From Jacaranda mimosifolia (taxonomy: Eukaryota; Streptophyta; Magnoliopsida; Lamiales; Bignoniaceae): a DNA stretch of 64,000 nucleotides. Shown one piece after another: positions 23,007 through 33,031 of the stretch (positions are counted from its first letter, which is position 1; every line of letters begins with the position of its first letter). Location of the stretch: the NCBI GenBank assembly GCA_018894105.1, contig CM032121.1:6614507-6678506 (forward strand). The letters run 5' to 3'. The notes under the pieces were generated by a model, which was not told where the DNA came from, ran no database searches, and saw nothing but the letters and a program-made list of their open reading frames with translations. The position numbers were made by a program, and so were the translations under genes.

Positions 23007-23464
23007 AAACTATATAGTCAATGCTTTCATCTATTTAGTCATTTGCATCTCTATCCATGTTGTCTCTTTTAGATTTCCAGTATGAGTTCTTTTCTTTTGA
23101 ATTCACATGGCTCCACCTTGCTATATTCGTTGCACCTTTTCAAAAGTTTATTATTTGGCCATTCACTAAATTTTTTAGTCTGTGCTTTGACAAGCTTTTT
23201 CACAGGTCGTTCTCTGATGACCTTTTGAGTTGATATGTTGCAACACATTCGAGCCATGTTCTTGTCACATCTTACTTCTCCAATCCTATCCGGGCTAGGG
23301 AATTTTATTTTGAGATTATAGGTCGATACCACAACATGGAGTTGATTTAACCCAGGTCACCCTAAAATGACATTATAGGCAAACAAGGTATGTACCACCA
23401 AATATTTGAGCATAACTGTTCTTTCCTTGGCCTTTTCTCCAATTGAGGTAGGCAGGTGAATGGT

Positions 23465-23829
23465 TTATATTACCATGACCTCAGAACCTTCGAAACCTCT
23501 CAAAGGAGTGTGCTTAGGTCGTATGGTTGTCGCTTTCGATCCCATCTTATGCAGGGTGCTGAGAAAGATTATATCCATTGAGCTTCCATTATCCACTAAA
23601 ACTTTTTGCATAGCATAGTTGGCTATATCCAATGTCACAACCATTAGGTCATCATGTGGCACGCACATGTCTTGGAGATTTGCATCATCGAAAGTGATTT
23701 TGTTCAAACTTTCTTCAATTTGTAGTATGTGAGGTCGCATGTTCTTAACATATTTTTTTCTAGTGTTCCTTGAGTCTCCACAAATAAGTCCTCCTGATTA
23801 CTCCTTTTCTGGGTGCATTTTTCCCATGG
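23465..23829 (-). pseudogene. Gypsy protease with the end of gag, decayed
   Basis: Minus strand: SGGLICGDSRNTRKKYV (gag-protease hinge), then DDLMVVTLDIANYAMQ and VLVDNGSSMDIIF, the DNGSS form of the aspartic protease loop usual in Tat-lineage elements. A stop lies at about 23800 and the frame ends near 23829; nothing like gag follows upstream, so the element is 5'-truncated. Confidence 0.75.
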
Positions 23830-25361
23830 TTTTATGGTCTAACCCAATTTGACCCGAACTCAAAAACCCCAAACCCAAACCTAATTTTTTTTTCAGATGG
23901 GTTATTGTCATGTCATCGGGTTGGATTTGATTTTGATACCCTTAAGTGGCATTGGCTCAACTACTCAACCAGTACAAAATTTTGACATTAGAAATTAAAA
24001 AAAAAAAAAGTAACAGTTACTATTAATGTGTATTAAATGGTAATGATTTTTATTTTATCATAAAAGATATCTATCAAATAACAAATTTTCTCATTTTGTC
24101 ATAATATGACTTAGTAGGGATGAAAAGTAACATTTTAAATTATCAATATTAACAATTAGTGATATGTGTATAATAACATTAATCTAATAACAACAAAAAT
24201 TATTACTACAATCTGAACATATTTTTGTTATCACCATAAATGTATAGCTAATCACCAATAATAATTTACACACAATTTTATCATTATTAAACTTGCTAAA
24301 TTCATTATTATGATAACATAAAAAAGTTTCTTCTTTAAATATAATTATGACTATTAATACTGTCGTTTAATATATTATTTCTTTATTTTCCTCGTTGTGA
24401 ACTCACGGGCATGAACATGGTATTCTTGTACTGCTACTCGATCTCTCCATAAGTATTAAGTACTCTACATATTGTCCAGTGGCCATGGAACTTAAGACCG
24501 AATAATATGATTATTGATATTTAAAAATTGGACATGTATTTTATGCGAAAAAGTAAATGTTGAAATGAAAAAAATGAATACGTTAATATATTTTATAAAA
24601 TAAAATTTAAGATTACAATTTTGATTTCTTTATAATGTTTTAATTAAAAAATATAATTTTTTAAATCCTAACTCGTTTCTTGTTCATTTTGAGAGCTTGA
24701 AAAAGTATTTTTCCATTGAGATATCGTGAACAATTTGATGTCTTGATGAATGAATATTAGAGAACTTAAATGAATTATGGGAATTGATATAAGATAGCTC
24801 AATAGGCTCAACCCAATAACAATCGACAATATAAGAGATATGACATGAGACAACCTAATTGGCTATCTGGCCTAGCCCATTAATGATTGACCAAGTGATG
24901 GATCAGGCCCAACCTAATTTGGGCCATTTCGCCAGCAGGAGTATCAATACTTTGCCCGGTCGACAAGAGTGTGGTCGATCAGCTCGATAATGATTATTCA
25001 GCCCTCAACCAAAGAGATATTTGAATTCAACAGAGTTCCATTGCCTCGACCAGAGCATGCGCAGATGATTCGCAAATAAGGATACATCTCGATCCTAAGA
25101 GGTTGATTAGAGTAGTTTAGAGCAGCTCTGTGCCACTGGACACAGTTGCATTGAATGCGTTGCGACCACATCTCTGCCGCACTAAATGCTCTGACAGGTG
25201 GCATGCCTCTATACTAATAGTGCATGCCACCTCTTGTACCACCCTCCTACAGAGCTAGAGTAGTGCTACAAGGAAACCCCGCATCTCTATTGTCTACACA
25301 AAGCTGCCACAACATGCCCATTGACTAAATCAAGCCACCTAAAGTTCTTGGAGCTAGTATA
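23830..25361. other. AT-rich spacer ending in a more GC-balanced block
   Basis: From 23830 to about 24860 the DNA is AT-rich with no gene. From 24870 to 25340 it is more balanced, with short repeated GGCC-type words (CTGGCCTAGCCC, GGGCCATTT) and several in-frame stops in all frames. It may be the untranslated or LTR part of another retrotransposon, but I cannot assign it. Confidence 0.4.
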
Positions 25362-25896
25362 TGTTAGAAAAGTAATTTGTAATTCTCATATTAAAAAGGA
25401 GGAAAATGAAACTTCAAGAATGGTCAAAAAGTCAAAGGAAGCTTCAAGAAAAGTCAAAGGATGTGAGGTTGCAAAGTTTGATTCCACTTCCTATATCAAG
25501 GAGATAAGGTTAGAGAAGCCAAGTTCATATAGAATTGTGTAGAAAATATGATGAAGTGGACAAGTTGGTTTTTTACCTCCAAGAAGATAAGGATTAAAAT
25601 AGCAAAGTTCATCTTGAATTTTACTATCAAGAGAACCATATAGAATTGTGCAGAAATTATGATGTCTATATATATATATGTGTGTAGTATGTACTTGAAA
25701 AGGAGATAGAATAGAAGTGTAGAGAGAGATAGATGTAAGGGACCAAAAAAAAAAAAAAAAAATGAAGAGGGAAAAACATCTTGTAACTAAAATTCTTCCC
25801 AAGTTGTATTGCATGAATTTTGAAAAAGTATTATAATATCGCATTTTATCCTCCAATTTATCAATTTTCTCTCAAATCTTATATTTACACCCAACA
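25362..25896. mobile_element. Solo LTR, 535 bp, with a GTATA target duplication
   Basis: It begins TGTTAGAAAAG and ends TTACACCCAACA, so the ends are TGTT...AACA. The 5-mer GTATA stands directly on both sides (25357-25361 and 25897-25901). A 5-bp duplication and TG...CA ends mark an LTR insertion, and the lack of internal sequence marks recombination between two LTRs. Inside are a GAGAGAGATAGATG stretch and an A18 run. Family unknown. Confidence 0.85.
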
Positions 25897-25933
25897 GTAT
25901 AGGCTGTATAGCTGCAGAAAATGTGGCTATTAA

Positions 25934-26344
25934 AGGCATGATTTACAAGTGGGGGTAAGGCAGAAACTAGAGCAAGCTAATGCCAGGTGTAAGAAAGCGG
26001 CGGACCAACATCGCACGAATCATAGTTTTGAAGTGGCAGATAAAGTAATGGTATTTCTGCGAAAAGAAGGATTTCTGCTTGGAAATTATAATAAGCTGTA
26101 GCCTAAGAAGTGTGGGCTACTTAAGAGTTTGAAGAAGATTAATGACAATGCATATGTAGCGGATATGTCTAACACAATAGCAATTTCCAAAACATTTAAT
26201 GTGGCAGATATGTACTCATTTCATTCGTCAGATGAACCTTTATATCTAGATGTCCAAGTTAACTCGTGTGCAGCTTTTTCTCAATGGGAGGGGACTGACG
26301 CAGAACGTCTAGCAGATGAGTTTCTAAAATGGGAGAAGCGTTAA
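25934..26344 (+). pseudogene. Gypsy integrase C-terminal fragment, second element
   Basis: Plus strand: VRQKLEQANARCKKAADQHR, VMVFLRKEGF, NYNKL then a TAG (26098), PKKCG, KKINDNAYVADM, ISKTFNVADMYSFHSSDEPLY, EGTDAE, ending at the TAA of 26342. This is the C-terminal end of a gypsy polyprotein of a different lineage from the minus-strand element (with the KINDNAY and ISKTFNVADL landmarks). No other part of that element is present. It is in the opposite orientation to the Tat pol. Confidence 0.8.
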
Positions 26345-26429
26345 AAGTCTAGAAAACAAAAGCGTATTTATGCAAGTGCTTAATTCAGGAAGGAGACTTT
26401 AACCAGGGATTGTGTTTTAAGACTATTAA

Positions 26430-26823
26430 GGATCCATTTGCTTATGATTTCAATGGTCATTTTTATTATCGACACTATTCGAAACCTAAAAACCATCAAT
26501 TTATATAATTTTCATTAGAAGTGCTACTTATTTTCATTTTCAGTTTCTTTTAAACCTACCATATTATTCTATTATTACATCAACCAAACATTTCAAAACA
26601 ATTAAAATATACATATATTTTGAAAAAAAACGTTTTTCTAATCATAAAAACATAAATCACCTAAATTTTCAACCCTTTTGCATATCTTAATCATTATTTT
26701 CAGATAGAACATACAAATACAATCTTATTTACATTTCCAAATTTCTGACCTTTTCTTTCAACTTTTGGAAATGCTGGAGACTGAAAACGGAAATAAAAAA
26801 TAAAACTAAAACTAAATGGACTC
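26430..26823. mobile_element. Tourist-like (PIF/Harbinger) MITE, 394 bp
   Basis: The ends are GGATCCATTTG and CTAAATGGACTC (inverted, one mismatch in the first nine), bounded by TAA on each side (26427-26429 and 26824-26826), the TWA target duplication of PIF/Harbinger. It is non-coding. Confidence 0.7.
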
Positions 26824-26826
26824 TAA

Positions 26827-27319
26827 GCTGATTGTTGGGAGTGAATTGTCTTGTTAACTTTTAGTAGTAAATTTTGGTGGAAGATTATGATGCTGATTCT
26901 TAGGTGTCAGTTTTGATGGAAGATTATGGTGCTGATTTTCAGGAATAAATTGAAGTTCATTATGCAGATCTTAGAAGCATCTTGGGTAGAGATTATAATA
27001 ATGGCTATCATTACCCTATAAACAAAAGAGGGTTCTTTTTGGTATACATCAACTTGAATAAAACTATAATTTTTCCTCTCATATTGACTTTCTACGTTGG
27101 AATTGGAAACGTGTTATTTTCCAAAGACTTATTTGAGTACTAGTCTTATTCATGCTAACTTGCTGCTTCAAGATATCAGCAATATATGTACAAACAAAAC
27201 TCATATTGTGCTTCCATCTTCATCTTGTATTTCCACAAGTGAGAGCAGCTATACACAAGATAAATTTATATGTTGAGAATGTAGCATATTAAAACTAAGC
27301 AAATGTTAAATCTTTTCAG
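26827..27319. other. Spacer ahead of the TOP3A tail
   Basis: I looked here for further TOP3A exons encoding the topoisomerase core or earlier zinc fingers and found none. Short GATTATG/GCTGATT repeats occur near 26880-26945. Confidence 0.45.
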
Positions 27320-28069
27320 GCTGCATTGGTGGTTGTGATAATACACTGAGGCGGCTATTGGAAATTACCTGGCATGTATTGTATGAGAGTTGCTTAAATT
27401 ATGTATACATGCATGTATGAATAGTCAAAGATTTCTTGTAGTTTTCCCATCATATTCCTTCTGAGATAGAAGTGTCGAAAACATCAAAGAGGAGAAAAGT
27501 TGTTAATCAATGCAAAAAAATGAGAATTCATTTGAGCAACATTTTTCACTGTTTTAGGCTCGACAAAACACTAGATCTATAATCGAATTAATTGAGTGTT
27601 TGACAACATTGTCACATATGCATATCGTGCTCAAGTTTTATGAACTGTTCAGCTGATCAGATAATTCCAGTAGGTGGGGACTGGGTGATGAAGCCACACA
27701 ATGACACAGAATAGAGTGAGAGCGTGGAACATTATGTTTGAAAATATTGAGTCACAGAGCATCTTTAGAGTATATATGTTTTTTTTCTTCTTTTTATGTT
27801 AATATGCTAATATTTCAGCATTTCAGTAAGGCATTATGCTGGAAAAAAATATTTTCAACATTTTCTAATGATTCAAAATAAATAATTGTTTTAGAGTAAG
27901 AAGTTCTAGAACAAAATGTGAAAAATATGTAAATTCCAATTTGCTCTCTCTATATCTAGCATATATTTAATTAGGCTGAAAAAAGGTTCAGAAATGTAAG
28001 ATATTGTGAGATTATCATACTCTATAGATAATATATCCTAATGACAAAAGAGGCATCACGAGAGTCAAT

Positions 28070-28083
28070 CCCCCCCCCCCCCC
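28070..28083. repeat. C homopolymer tract
   Basis: Fourteen Cs, longer in unit B (58151-58166). Confidence 0.9.
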
Positions 28084-28964
28084 ACGAAAAGCACATATAC
28101 TTTAAAAGACAATGTGGTATGTTTTGAATGTTTCAATTGGAGAAAGATACGTCAGATACCAAGTCACGCTTAAGCACACATAGAAGTGAACACACCTTTT
28201 GCTCGTAGCACACAAGGATGGCTAACCTTAACATGGTGCATCACATTGATGCAACAGAATATTAACTTTCCATTTGGCATATCAAATCAATGCTCTTAAA
28301 CTATATTTTGTTGCCGTATCAAATCAATAATATCAGTAAAGTATTAGAAATTATTTAGCTGTGGCAAGGTCGACGTGATTGAGGGGTAGAAGTTCACTTT
28401 TTTGGCTTACTATTATTCTGAAACATATAATGCCATTAAAATATTCGTCACTGCTGCTTCCAGGAAGAGGACAAGGGCATACATCATCATCCAGCAGTGC
28501 ACAGCCAAGTAATTCTAGACGCCAGGTTACTTAGTAAACAGGGCATTCTTCAAGTCATATCGTTCTCAGAGTTCACGAGGTCGTAATGAACAGTCTCAGG
28601 AAGCTGCTGTGGAAGATGGTTTGATTGCTCCACTATCCTGTTTTGCACTTTTCCATTGATTTTCTGGTTTTGTTACTAGTTAGTGTTAAACACTCTTCAA
28701 AACTTCACATTTTGTTGCCTGCCTTATTTTTCCTCATCCTCTACATCACACCAAGCATTTATATTCGTAGCAAGCCTAATTATGAGAAAATGAAGGGGCT
28801 CGCAGAGCACATACTAATTCCATGCTGGAAGTTGTTTTTCTTTTGCAAAGGAAAATAGAAATGGTAGAAATTGCTTTGTGCTAATATATACTGCCAGATT
28901 AATTCATCTTTCATACTCATGTGACATTATAACTGCGTTGTGTTGTTTCTACACATTGCTTTAG

Positions 28965-30846
28965 GGGTTATTTGCCAAAATATAGTGAAAAAACCTAATG
29001 TTTCCAAAACTACCGTGATTCTGGAAAAGTTGCAAAACTACCGTAAGGCGTGGCTCGAGGCCACGCTTTTCATTTCCGATTTTTTTTTTTAATAAATTAA
29101 ATAAAGTCGTGGCCTGAGGCCACGACTCTGGCATGGCAAATGCTCCAAATTAGTAAGAGGCGTGGCTCGAAGCCACGCCTCTTACATGTTTTTTTTTTTT
29201 TTAATAAATTAACAAAATCGTGGCCTCTAGCATGGAAAATGCTGAAATTAGTAAGAGGCGTGGCTCTCTTACATTTTTTTTTTTTTTTTAAAAATTAATT
29301 GAAAATTGAGAGGCGTGGCTACACGCCTCTTGCATATATATATATATATGTTTTTTAAATTAATTGAAAATTGAGAGGCTTGCATATATTTTTTTTTTAA
29401 TGGAAAATTAGCTTAGCCTCTCTTCCATGTAATTTTTATTTTTATTAGAAATTAAAGAGTCGTGGTCTTGCATGTAATTTTTTTTCAGTTTTTTTGCTTA
29501 AAAAGTGAAAAGACATGGCCTTAGCTGAATTTTTTTTTTTTTTTTGTAGAACAGCCGCAAATGCATGTCACGTTCTTGCATAGCAAAAATGTGTTTTAAG
29601 ATACAGTAAAGAATTGTATGTATACAGTAGTATTGATATAAGCTCTATGAATACACTTTGTAAAAAATATCATACATTTTAATCATAATATATTTAATTT
29701 TTGCAAGTCTAATATGTAACACTTACTATCTAATTCAAGAACAATGTATAGGTTTTATTTTTTAAGTATATTAGTGAAATATGATATAGATCAGAACTGT
29801 CTAAAATTTTTGAAAATTTTGACCAAATTTATTGTTGATAAAGTGTAATACAAAGGAAAAATATAGAATATAAAATAAAATTTCAAAGTTGGAAGAATTA
29901 AAGATGTCGAGATTGTGCTTGGGTTTGGGATTCAACTTCGGTTTGTGCATGACAGCGGGCTTGTTGTCTTGCACGTGCTTTAATTCTTCGGTTTGTCAAG
30001 CACAATCTCGACATCTTTAATTCTTCCAAATTTGAAATTTTATTTTATATTCTATATTTTTCCTTTGTATTACACTTTATCAACAATAAATTTGGTCGAA
30101 ATTTTAAAAAATTTTAGACAGTTCTGATCTATATCATATTTCACTAATATACTTAAAAAATAAAACCCATACATTGTTCTTGAATTAGATAGTAAGTGTT
30201 ACATATTAGACTTGCAAAAATTAAATATATTATGATTAAAATGTATGATATTTTTTACAAAATGTATTCATAGAGCTTACATCATATACTACTGTATACA
30301 TACAATTCTTTACTGTATCTTAAAACACATTTTTGCTATGCAAGAACTTGACATGCATTTGCGGCTGTTCTACAAAAAAAAAAAAAAAAATTCAGCTAAG
30401 GCCATGTCTTTTCACTTTTTAATCAAAAAAACTGAAAAAAAATTACATGCAAGACCACGACTCTTTAATTTCTAATAAAAATAAAAATTACATGGAAGAG
30501 AGGCTAAGCTAATTTTCCATTAAAAAAAAAATATATGCAAGCCTCTCAATTTTCAATTAATTTAAAATATATATATATATATATATATATGCAAGAGGCG
30601 TGTAGCCACGCCTCTCAATTTTCAATTAATTTTTTTTAAAAAAAAAAAAATGTAAGAGAGCCACGCCTCTTACTAATTTCAGCATTTTCCATGCTAGAGG
30701 CCACGACTTTATTTAATTTATTAAAAAAAAATCGGAAATGAAAAGCGTGGCCTCGAGCCACACCTTACGGTAGTTTCGCAACTTTTCCAGAAGCACGGTA
30801 GTTTTGGAAACATTAGGTTTTTTCACTATATTTTGGCAAATAACCC
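28965..30846. mobile_element. Mutator-like foldback element, 1.88 kb, with a 9-bp target duplication
   Basis: It starts GGGTTATTTGCCAAAATATA and ends with the exact complement. TTGCTTTAG stands on both sides (28956-28964 and 30847-30855), the 9-bp duplication of Mutator-type elements. Almost the whole element is inverted repeat: the left arm 28965-29920 pairs with the right arm 29998-30846 around a 77-base loop. The arms contain GGCGTGGC/GCCACGCC words and long T or A runs. The left arm has an extra tandem step of roughly 115 bp (28980-29290 zone) not in the right arm. It encodes nothing. Confidence 0.9.
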
Positions 30847-31983
30847 TTGCTTTAGCCAAGTTGAATTGTACTGTTCCTCCGGGAGAAAGGCTGAACGTAG
30901 CTATAAATTCACAATGTGAGAATTTTTAGCTGCATCATGTGACCCGGAGTATATAAAACACAGTAGGATAAGTAAGTGCTCAGCTGCTAGAATGACATCT
31001 AATCTTTCTTTTTCTTTTTTGTTTCCATTTTCATATGATGATATAGGAGAATCTTCAATTCCATGTGCCTCCTGCGGGGCACCTTGCAATTTGCGCCCAG
31101 CTAATACTCCGGCTAATAGAGGGAGAAAGTTCTATTCTTGTCAAGCTCAAGGATGCAACTTCTTTGTGTATGTCAAATTATGATTTATCAATTTACTGTT
31201 TTATTATGTCATGGGTTCTTTGCATGAAAATTGCCCTAACATTTTGGTCCAGCATATCCTGGAGTTACTTCATATTTACAATATATACTGGTGCCTCACC
31301 TGATAATGGTATCCAATTGTTTGTAGCTCCACTTTTATGATGCATGGTTCTTTATTTTGATTTGCTAACATCCTTTATAGCAACAGAGAATTCTATCTCA
31401 CTATCAACTGATGCAATACGATTGATTACGACGCTAGATCAAATTTATGTAAGAAAGTGGCTTTGATTTGTCTACGCAATTTAAAATATTCCACTTTTAC
31501 AAAATTATCACTATCTGTAGAATCTACATTTGCATGATTAGGCACCTCAAGGGAGACCAAATTGACGTCTTCCAGTATGTAAACTTTGAATCTAGCTCAG
31601 TTTACTGAGGAAAAATGATTAAACTGAAACAACCAAATCAATAAGGAAATATTTTGAAATAAACCTGAGGTTATGAGAGAACCATAGTTGTGTTTGTGGA
31701 CAAATTTGAATTTCAAGCTTTTTCTTGTTTACTGGTTAACATTTGCTTGGAATGCAGTTGGGAGGATAATGCCAACAATGGAGGAACAAGCTCACGAGGA
31801 AGCATCAGTAGATCGGCATCTAATCCCGGCAGGAGAGGTGGTCGTGGCAGGAGTAACCGAAGCAGAGGACGTTCAAATGATGTAGCGTTTGTGTCTGCTG
31901 CTGGTAAGCCCATATCTGGCAGGTGCTTTATTTGTGGTGATCCATCGCACTTTGCAAATGCTTGTCCAAATCGTGGTAGATAA

Positions 31984-33031
31984 CCTTGTGAGGTTAATGC
32001 ATTTATGTCGATACAAAAGGAGAGAAGTTTGACCATATCTTGTGTTTATCAACCTTAACTGTTTGTTAGTCAATTCCATATTATATACAATGCCAATCAG
32101 TTGATGATTGTGGACATCTGGTTGAAAAAGTATTCTTTTGTGTCTTTGACATAAAAGGTAATACATGTTGCAATCACGCGTCCTACCAAAGACGTAATGA
32201 TAATTTCCTATCCTATAAATGAAGTTTAAAACATGCCCTCCCTCTCCCAAAAAGAAATTATAAACATAAATATTCAGTTTTAACTAGATGTCATATTCAA
32301 ATGTTTGTTAATTGATCACGTTTTGGTGGGTGATCCATTTACATTAAGTGCTGTCTTGATAAAACTTATAAACTTTTCAAAATGTCTTATAAGGTACTTG
32401 AAAACTTATAAAATACTGTAAAGTATTTGATAAAAAATTTAAGTGAAGGTTTTATAAGATCTCAAAACAAGATATTTCACCACTTGTTTAACTCCTTTAA
32501 AAAAATAAGTTAACTTATTTTTAAAATTTTAACAAACTCCTTAACACTAATCCTAATAATTATATAATTATCATTATTAATATCTTATAAATTTTATTAT
32601 TTTATTTTATTCAAATACTTCATGAATTTATTTTTAAATAAGATTAGCATCTTATAAATTTAAAAAGGATTTCATAAAATGTAGAAGTTCCTAATGTTTT
32701 CTAAATAAGTCAAACACTCTTTGTATTCCTAAAACTTATTTTGGCAATTTTATTTATGCTGAGATGGAGAGTGAGATTTAATTAGAGTGGCCTTGCAAAT
32801 AGATTCTCAAGGAATTAATGTAGATAGCCAACAGAAAGAACTGGTATTACGAAAGAAATAACAAAAACGGAACTAAAGAAATAATAAACTTGGAACTAGA
32901 TTTTATGGATTAGACTTTATGATGAAACTTGATGCAGTATATACGTAATGGCGAAATATTATTATTATCATTTGCATTAGCAGGCAAAAAAGGGAAATGT
33001 ACACACACACGCACGCACATAAAGAACTTCA
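31984..33031. other. Intergenic DNA between the TOP3A tail and reductase copy B
   Basis: No gene. Compared with unit A it lacks the block of about 0.9 kb. To about 32640 it is identical to unit C; from there to 33031 it differs from both A and C. Confidence 0.6.

Larger units (their letters stand above)
2..30902. repeat. Tandem segmental unit A (first copy of about 30.9 kb)
   Basis: First copy of a head-to-tail repeat. Base 2 corresponds to 30903 and 60981. Order: TOP3A 3' exons, reductase gene, spacer, hAT MITE, CACTA, MITE, gypsy element, solo LTR, Tourist-like MITE, then the start of the next TOP3A tail with its Mutator-like insertion. The first 3.7 kb differ from unit B by scattered substitutions and an extra block of about 0.9 kb; the rest is nearly identical to unit B. 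The true end of the duplicated segment may lie before base 1. Confidence 0.93.
27320..31983 (+). pseudogene. TOP3A: Topoisomerase III alpha-like tail, four exons, broken (copy B)
   Basis: Exons: 27320-27375 (CIGGCDNTLRRLLEI, a C4-type zinc segment typical of the TOP3A tail), 28464-28618, 31047-31167 (GRF finger), 31758-31983 (CCHC knuckle, TAA). The second exon starts in a frame reading GRGQGHTSSSSSAQPSNSRRQ and ends in another reading SYRSQSSRGRNEQSQ, with TAG and TAA between (about 28533-28540); this needs a frameshift. No exons for the Toprim/type IA core lie upstream. The GRF and CCHC exons are intact. The Mutator-like element sits in the intron between exons two and three. Confidence 0.65.

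Noticed and set aside
25321..25542. 73-codon lysine-rich open frame
   Set aside because: It crosses the left border and target duplication of the solo LTR, so it cannot be an old gene.
28625..28858. 77-codon hydrophobic open frame after the second TOP3A exon
   Set aside because: It lies in the intron just past a GT donor, has no conserved features, and looks like AT-rich chance.
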